A stretch of DNA of 64,000 nucleotides from assembly GCA_005656395.1 (NCBI GenBank), contig SRSI01000050.1, positions 4,030,001-4,094,000 of the forward strand, given 5' to 3'. This DNA comes from Strongyloides papillosus (taxonomy: Eukaryota; Nematoda; Chromadorea; Rhabditida; Strongyloididae). The position numbers and the translations under genes are program-made. Shown here piece after piece: positions 57,787 to 64,000 of the stretch; position 1 is the first letter of the stretch; each line of letters opens with the position of its first letter. The notes beneath the pieces were generated by a model that was not told where the DNA came from, made no database searches, and was given only the letters and a program-made list of their open reading frames with translations.

Positions 57787-60700
57787 ATGTCCATACTTCA
57801 GGATGGTAAACCAATTATCAAATCACCAAGCGGAAGATTTCTTAAATTTGATGAAGAACTTGAAAAGGGAACTTTTAAAACAGTCTACCGCGGATTGAAC
57901 ACAGAAACACGGACTGCTGTAGCATGGTGTGAATTAGATGAAGACAAATTTAACAAAGAAGAACTTCAAAAGTTTAAAAGTGAAATTTCAATGTTGATAA
58001 AGTTTGAACATCTAAATATTGAAAAGTTTTATGATTACTGGGAATATGATGATATTGGAAAAGGTAGATGTATTGTCTTGATAAAGGAGTTGATAGTTTC
58101 AGGAACCTTAAAGTTGTATATAGAAAAGTTTAAAACATTGGATATGAAAATAATAAAGCACTGGAGTAGACAGATACTTAGTGGTCTTAATTTCTTGCAT
58201 ACAAAGAACCCTCCAATTATTCACAGAAACCTAAAGTGTGATAATATTTTTATATTGGCTGCAACGGGAAATGTTAAAATTGGTAATTTTGGGCTGTCAA
58301 AATTTAATAATATGGCCTTTGCTAACTGTTCACTAGGTACGTCAACTATATAAAATTAAGTATACCATTTATTTTAGGTACACTCGAATTCATAGCTCCA
58401 GAGATGTACGATGAAAATTATGATGAAGCAGTTGATGTATATGCATTTGGAATGTGTTTATTGGAAATGGTAACAGGAGAATATCCATACTCCGAGTGTA
58501 ACTTTCCGATTCAGGTGTACAAAAAAGTCACTGCTGGATTGAAGCCTGATTGTCTTTTAAAAGTATCGGATAAATATCCTGAAGTCAGAGATATTATAGA
58601 AAGATGCATAAGAGTAAATAAGGACGAGAGAATGACTATTGGACAACTAATAGCTCATGATTTCTTTGCTTCTGATGATCAATATAGTGTCAAGATTGAA
58701 CTCAAGAACAAAGAAGATCTTCTAAAAAATAATACATCTTCTGAGATTGAATTAGATGTAACTGAAGTAAAAGAAGAAATCCAGCAGATATTAAACGAAT
58801 CTGGACAGTTGCTGTTTTTTTCCGATTATGTGGACAATACGGTAGAAAACTTGATGGATCAGTCTATTGTACCATACTACACTCATGAAAGTGATACACC
58901 GGTTTTAGAAGAAAATGAAGCGGAGAAAATACTGGAAGTAGATGATGATGTATCAAGTAGTTCGACTTCCTCACTATATTGTTGTGAAAAATCCAACAGC
59001 TGTAGTATATTGACGGAAAATAATATAAATTTACCATCAGTAGGTAATTGCCCGAAATGTGACAAAAAAACAGTTAAGAAAGGGAGATTCGACGTTAAAA
59101 CAGTTAACATACCACCATGTATTTTTGATGAGAATTCTAAATCACCAGATGTTCCACGTGGTTTGGTAGAAAATACTGAAATAGGATATGATGTTTTGGC
59201 AAATATAGAAAATACGGATATATCTTTATATCAGTCTATAGAAAACAACAACGTTGTTACAAAATCCATTGGAATGTCAAAAATCGACTTGGCATCAAAA
59301 ATATATACAGCACCCATGTCTCATCAACCAGAATTAAGAAAAGTAAGGTGTACCCAAAGTTTGTCTGATGAACAAATAAATATGTTAAATGGGCAAATTC
59401 GAAAAAATCTATTGATATCTACCTCACTTCAATATGCAACAAATAAAGATATAGTTAATTTTTCCAATCAACAAAATGAAGATGGCTTTAAGATATCAAA
59501 AACACTTACAGATGACATCCCATTTAGTAGTACTGGAAGTTCTTCACCATCAAACACGGATAATAGCGTTATTTCATATGACTGTGATAAAAACAAAATA
59601 TTACCACATGATTATCTTACAAGTGAGAATAGAAATTTGGCCAAAGATTTGGATTCCTATATTCAAAATTTAGATTTGGGACTAAGGAAGTTAAGTCGTG
59701 CTTGTAGTGTAACAGTAAACTCTAACAATGGTGCCAATAAAGCGAGTCCCGATCAGGAAAATGTATCTACTTTTCAAAACAATCCTAAGGGGTCAGTTCC
59801 ATCACCAACAAATCGAACAGATCTTCATTCAGGTGTGAATATCGATGAATTGAAATATTTATTAGAAATGACTCAAAGGCAAATTACTTTACAACAACAA
59901 ATGCTTATGTCCGTATTTGAAAATAAAGCTTCTAAAACAATTGATCAATGTGGATCACCTAAAGAAGATGTCAATGTAAGTAATAATTGTGGTGATAACC
60001 AACTTCTGGACAATCGTAACCAACAAAAGTCCACAATTTCCACTGATGATTACATACACCAACTACCGATTCAAAAGGTATCACTCCAAATGAATGGAAC
60101 TTCGGAATGTTTGCAAGCACCATTAGATAACAAAAAAATACTACAAAATACATTATCAGGTAAGTTGGTTTCTATTCATAATTTTCAAGTATATCAACAA
60201 TCAGATAATTTACCATTATCACAAGGATCACCGCATAATTCTGGAGGAAAAGGATGTGTAGATGAGGTTGAGAAAAAAAAAGACTCCACTAATAAAAGTC
60301 AGAAAATGTGTGACGAAAAAACTCCGGTTACCATGGGTAATTCTAGAAAAAGTTCAGTAACAAGTGTATTTGACGAGAACAAAAAAGATTGTCCTCAGAA
60401 AAATTCTATTGATTCATCCAACGAAGAAATTCTTAGAAAATTGTCACTGAATAACGGTAATTTGGTAAATTTGCTGTCACAAGAAGTGGAAGATGTGTTG
60501 AATTATCAAAAGTCAAGCAATACGAAAAATGTACCTTCATATGTATGTAAAAATTCTTCCTATTCTTGCCACTCACCAGAATATCACTCAATTATCGATG
60601 CTGATTTGGACGTTATTGAAAAAGAAAGTGAACTTTATAAAATTGACAAGCTTGTATTTCGTACATTAGAGAGACACAAAAAAGAATTGCTTGAACTAAG

Positions 60701-60800
60701 AGATCGACAATGTACAGAACTTAGAGAAATTAAACATCTATCTAGTTTAATGGCTCTTAAAACACAAGAATTAATAAATGCTATCAAATCTAGGAGATGA
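57787..60800 (+). CDS. WNK-family predicted pseudokinase
   Basis: Exons 57787-58336 and 58378-60800, 41-nt intron, 990 residues. The kinase domain (about residues 16-280) is plainly [24 protein letters not shown] with the WNK-type lysine in the glycine loop (K31), Cys in strand 3 (VAWCEL), [40 protein letters not shown]. However HRD is HRN (Asn148, codon AAC at 58228) and D-x-G is NFG (Asn167, codon AAT at 58285), so both the catalytic base and the Mg-binding Asp are absent. The rest is Ser/Asn-rich with an RFDV docking-type motif (residues 420-423) and a C-terminal coiled coil ([19 protein letters not shown]). WNKs activate SPAK/OSR1 kinases in salt and volume control. Confidence 0.88.
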
Positions 60801-61160
60801 TGAAGATTTAAGAAGAAGTAAAGTATGAAGTATACCGATTTATTGCTGCTATCCATAGAAATTTATTATATATAGAAAAGATATTATTATTTTTGTATTT
60901 ATCATTAACACAACACATTATTTTACTTAAAGTCCATTTTTAAGGAAATTTGTTCTGATTTTTTGAAATAAAGTATGTAGATTATTTTAATACTTCACAA
61001 AATATTATGCCATTGCATTTTGTTCCAGTATCATAAGTAATTATGATCAAGAATAGATACATATTCGTTAAATGAATAATTTATTATAAATTTGAATGTC
61101 ATAAAGTAATTTTCAAAATTTTATCTAGAATTTTATTACTATTGACAACATTTAAAAAGC
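60801..61160. other. Intergenic, nothing recognised
   Basis: AT-rich; contains the probable WNK polyadenylation signal (AATAAA near 60967). Confidence 0.4.
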
Positions 61161-61657
61161 ATGTTGCTGTATGATAGTTTCACGGGAACAATAGAATCTT
61201 CTTTCTTCAAGATTTCAATAAGAACATGCTTGAAATGTGAATGTATATGTGATGCTTTTTTATGTTTGTGTAACATTTTATTTGCTTCACTACCTCAAAA
61301 TGTTAAAATAGGATATGGTATAATTCTATTATTTAGAGTAACTGTCAGTATATTATCTTTGATAAATAAAAAAAAAGTTTATATTACTTTACATCAATTT
61401 ATTGAGGTAAGTTTAACTTTTTAAATTAAGGCTATTTTTAGATGTTTAACATTAATTTTTGTTTCTTTGCTATTTTGATTGATCAATTTACAATAACGAA
61501 ATTATTCTTCAATTGTTCTGACATTTTGTTATCAATTTTAAAGTTATCGTTTGATGAAAAAGTGAAAAATTACTATACAAATAGTATTCAGGGATTAACA
61601 ACTATTTCGAAAAGTGTGGTGTTAAAATATGATCAATCAAAAGAAAGTTATGCTTAA
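61161..61657 (+). CDS. Small membrane protein of unknown family
   Basis: Exons 61161-61406 and 61442-61657 join in phase 0 over a 35-nt GT-AG intron; 153 residues. Several hydrophobic segments (about residues 29-45, 50-68 and 83-110) alternate with polar Lys-rich loops; the C terminus is polar. The N-terminal region has a Cys cluster (CLKCECICDAFLCLC). A 5' exon upstream is possible. I cannot assign a function. Confidence 0.45.
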
Positions 61658-62141
61658 TCACTTCCTATTTTTAGTATGGAACTTCTAAAAAATAAATTTA
61701 TCAGTTAAAATATATCCATAGTAATTTTATTATATAACTTTTGTTTAGATATTATTTATTATTAATGTAAAATATTTATATCAAATTTATTAATTTATCA
61801 TTGATATTTAAATTTAATAAAATTTTAAAAGGATCTTCCTTACTAAAGTATTTCAACAACGATACTTTTATTTTTTGATTTTTAAATGAAAAATCTCTTA
61901 AATTTATACAAAATCAAAAGCATTTTATTTAAAAGTTTTTCAAATTAATGGATACCATTTCTTCTATAAGAATCTCGTTTAAATATTTTGATGAATTTTC
62001 ATTATCAAAATGTTAACTTTGATTACCAAGCAACTTTTGTGGTTGTTTGCTGTTACCATTTTAATTATTCATCGTTTTTGTTGTGTTGTTCATTCATAAT
62101 TAATTGCGGCAATTGAGGATTTTTTTAAAGTCCTTCTAAAG
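61658..62141. other. Intergenic, nothing recognised
   Basis: AT-rich interval before the BIR-domain gene; no repeat or RNA gene seen. Confidence 0.4.
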
Positions 62142-62655
62142 ATGTCAAGAAATCATTTTAGTGATATAGCTAATTTAGCTTCATTTACTGATCCTAATGT
62201 TGCTGAATTAATTTTAACTAGAAATAGGCTGAAAACGTTTAATAAATGGCCTTTTGATGACTTAGAAGGATCTAGGTGTACTTCTCTTAAAGTAAGCTGA
62301 ATATTTATATATTATTTACACTACTATTTTTCAGTTAGCTAAAGCAGGGTTCATAATGACAATGAAGAAAAGAATTCCTTCAGCCAAGTGTATATGCTGT
62401 TTGAAGGTTTTAACATGGGAGAAAGATGACATTCCATTAAGAGAACATTTAAGAAAAATGCCCTCTTGCCGACTTGCCAGAACAATTCACAGGAAAAAGG
62501 AAATATGTATGACTGTTAGTGATGTAGTTGGCATATTATCCATGAGAGAAGTTGCGACGGCTGTAGATAGTCAATTTACTGAAGACATTAAAATGATTGA
62601 ATCACATTTGGAATATGACCAAAACTTAGTGGACAAGATTCCTAAGAAATGTTAG
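62142..62655 (+). CDS. bir-1: Survivin-like BIR-domain protein
   Basis: Exons 62142-62291 and 62335-62655, phase 0, 43-nt intron, 156 residues (C. elegans BIR-1 about 155, human survivin 142). One BIR domain: RLKTFNKWPFDD...CTSLKLAKAGF, zinc ligands C-x2-C in KCICCLKVL, His in LREHLRK and Cys in MPSC. The C terminus is helical as in survivin. This architecture points to the chromosomal passenger complex with Aurora B and INCENP rather than to caspase inhibition. Usual survivin residues YYTG-x-x-D after AGF are replaced (FIMTMKKRIPS), a diverged peptide-binding face. Confidence 0.85.
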
Positions 62656-62836
62656 GCATGCTAGAAAATGAAAAACTTAAATTTCCGTAACTAAAGATAT
62701 TCTTAATCACTTATTTATTCCAACAATTTTATCATTATAAAATAAAACTCAATTTTTTGTTTATTAATTTATTTATTATACAAGAAAATATAAAAATTAC
62801 AAAAATTGTTTTAAAAAAAATTGAAAGCAAAGAAAC

Positions 62837-64000
62837 TTAATCTTCCTCGGAACTTGCTTCATCCTCTGATTGGAGAACATTCGAGCTTGTGTAGGCAGTC
62901 TTACTTTTTTTACTGACACCAGTAGGCAAATTTCGGTTGGAGTACTTTTCATGTAATGGCGTTTGAATTTCAGCACCTAAAGATTGGTCGATTTCTTCCA
63001 TTGGAATATCCCATACTCGAGGTGCCTTTGATTGTCTTCTTTGAAAAAGTGGTGGAAGTTCTCCAGTTAATCTCGATTTCCTTGTATTCAACATCTTTCT
63101 GTACTCTTCGGACTGAAGAAAATTAATTTTTTCTTGGGTATCTTTAATTGCCTTCCCAAGATCGCAAAGTACTTTTATACTTCCACCATTTTCTGCTATA
63201 AATTCAAGTTCGTTGGGAAAAACATACTTAACAACACGAGAAAAAGAAGATCTTACGAATTTAGAGCTCAAATATTTCGAATCCAATTCAGTGTTGTAGT
63301 AATGTTGAAAATTATGTGCAAAATGTTGTATTGGAATCTCGGTAAGGTCTTTAGGAGCATAAGATAAGATTTTCAACCACTTCAATTTCTCCTGAAGGAA
63401 ATCTTCCCTATATTCAACTTCAATTAGCTTTTTATCAATTTCAACCAATTTCCTTCTAATCATTTCTGTATTGACTTTTCTAACCGCGATCATTTCATCT
63501 CCTAATCGAGTAAATGTTTTATCAGATTCATTGAAGCGAACGAGATATTTATCCTCAATTTCATCATATACCACTCTAAAATAAGGTGAGCAGTATCTAC
63601 TTTTCATGAATTCAAAGAATGTTAGGCCTGTCCATTCCTTAAACGTTTTGCAAGTTATTTGATAGTAACTGCAAAAAAATGTCTCATATCGGTCAGTTGT
63701 ACTTTCACCTGCTCCCTTAACTACAAAAGAAAGGGCATACAACATTAAAGCTAATCTGTCGTAGAACAATTCTTTTGTATGGTCGTCATATTTGTAATAC
63801 TCTAAAATAAAATATACTTTACCAATCATTTCCTAAGCTTACTTAACAGATTTGAAAAAGGTATTTCATTAAATACAATCGGATCATCAAAAGACTTGTT
63901 AGGGATATCTACCTTCTTAAGTTGCTCATATGTCAATTCTTGGTAGCGTTTAATACTAATTCCAATATGATCGAGATTTGTAGTGATAGTCTCTCCTTTA
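62837..64000 (-). CDS. Unrecognised protein, 5' part beyond right edge
   Basis: Last exon 62837-63801 and an upstream exon from 63843 to the window edge (64000) join across a 41-nt intron, splitting a Lys codon; at least 374 residues are in view. Features: ELTYEQLKKVDIPNKSFDDPIVF near the upstream part, a Tyr/Phe-rich helical middle (TTDRYETFFCSYYQITCKTFKEW), a Lys/Glu-rich coiled-coil stretch (RRKLVEIDKKLIEVEYREDFL), and an acidic Ser-rich end (SEDEASSEED). GC and codon use are coding-like. No family recognised. Confidence 0.6.

Noticed and set aside
1..64000. CRISPR arrays, rRNA and tRNA genes
   Set aside because: No regularly spaced direct repeats, no rRNA-like stretch, and no tRNA arm and T-loop pattern were found by reading both strands.

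Overview
The window looks like a nematode nuclear chromosome, most likely a very AT-rich clade IV genome of the Strongyloides type. Evidence is strong AT bias, short GT-AG introns (mostly 36-50 nt), a cuticle collagen, a transthyretin-like protein, nematode-type orthologues (VEM-1, BIR-1, HECW-1, COG2, UFL1), and same-strand neighbours 120-175 nt apart that suggest operons. The species assignment is inferred; no comparison could be run.

The left 18.5 kb is an accessory region. After a partial highly charged gene at the left edge comes a one-strand array of nine small secreted-protein genes (all minus), interleaved with four copies of a ~0.95 kb terminal-inverted-repeat element. All nine share a leader exon start and a TATA box 39-40 nt upstream of one conserved ATG. 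There are two classes. Class A (A1-A4) has an acidic Ser-rich body and a 13-codon last exon. Class B (B1-B5) has a Thr/Tyr prosegment, an R-x-K-R convertase site and a separate last exon for a Lys/Ala-rich, cysteine-free amphipathic helix. Last exons were found by splice-frame analysis. The array is a mosaic of ~1.5 kb tandem units, a ~3 kb block repeated at 6,641 bp spacing, and at least one class swap inside the leader (A2).

From 19.5 to 64 kb the window is mostly conserved housekeeping and signalling genes. In order: a Pro/His/Thr-rich secreted protein; COG2 then UFL1 (candidate operon); mitoribosomal L55; Rabex-5; a four-TM protein; a Bro1/HD-PTP-like protein without a phosphatase domain; ribosomal S15a/uS8; a CNG-channel subunit with an unusual filter; a calponin-homology-like protein followed by a METTL18 methyltransferase; HECW E3 ligase; a two-pore K+ channel; BDP1 and VEM-1 (candidate operon); a collagen; SNX3; an orphan three-exon gene; a transthyretin-like gene; a basic disordered protein; a WNK-family protein whose two catalytic aspartates are both Asn; a small membrane protein; a survivin-like BIR protein; and a partial unknown gene at the right edge.

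Functional links: COG2, Rabex-5, HD-PTP-like, SNX3 and HECW all act in membrane traffic or ubiquitin sorting; CNG, K2P and WNK relate to ion transport. These look like ordinary gene neighbours rather than one pathway. The most unusual content is the secreted array and the predicted WNK pseudokinase.
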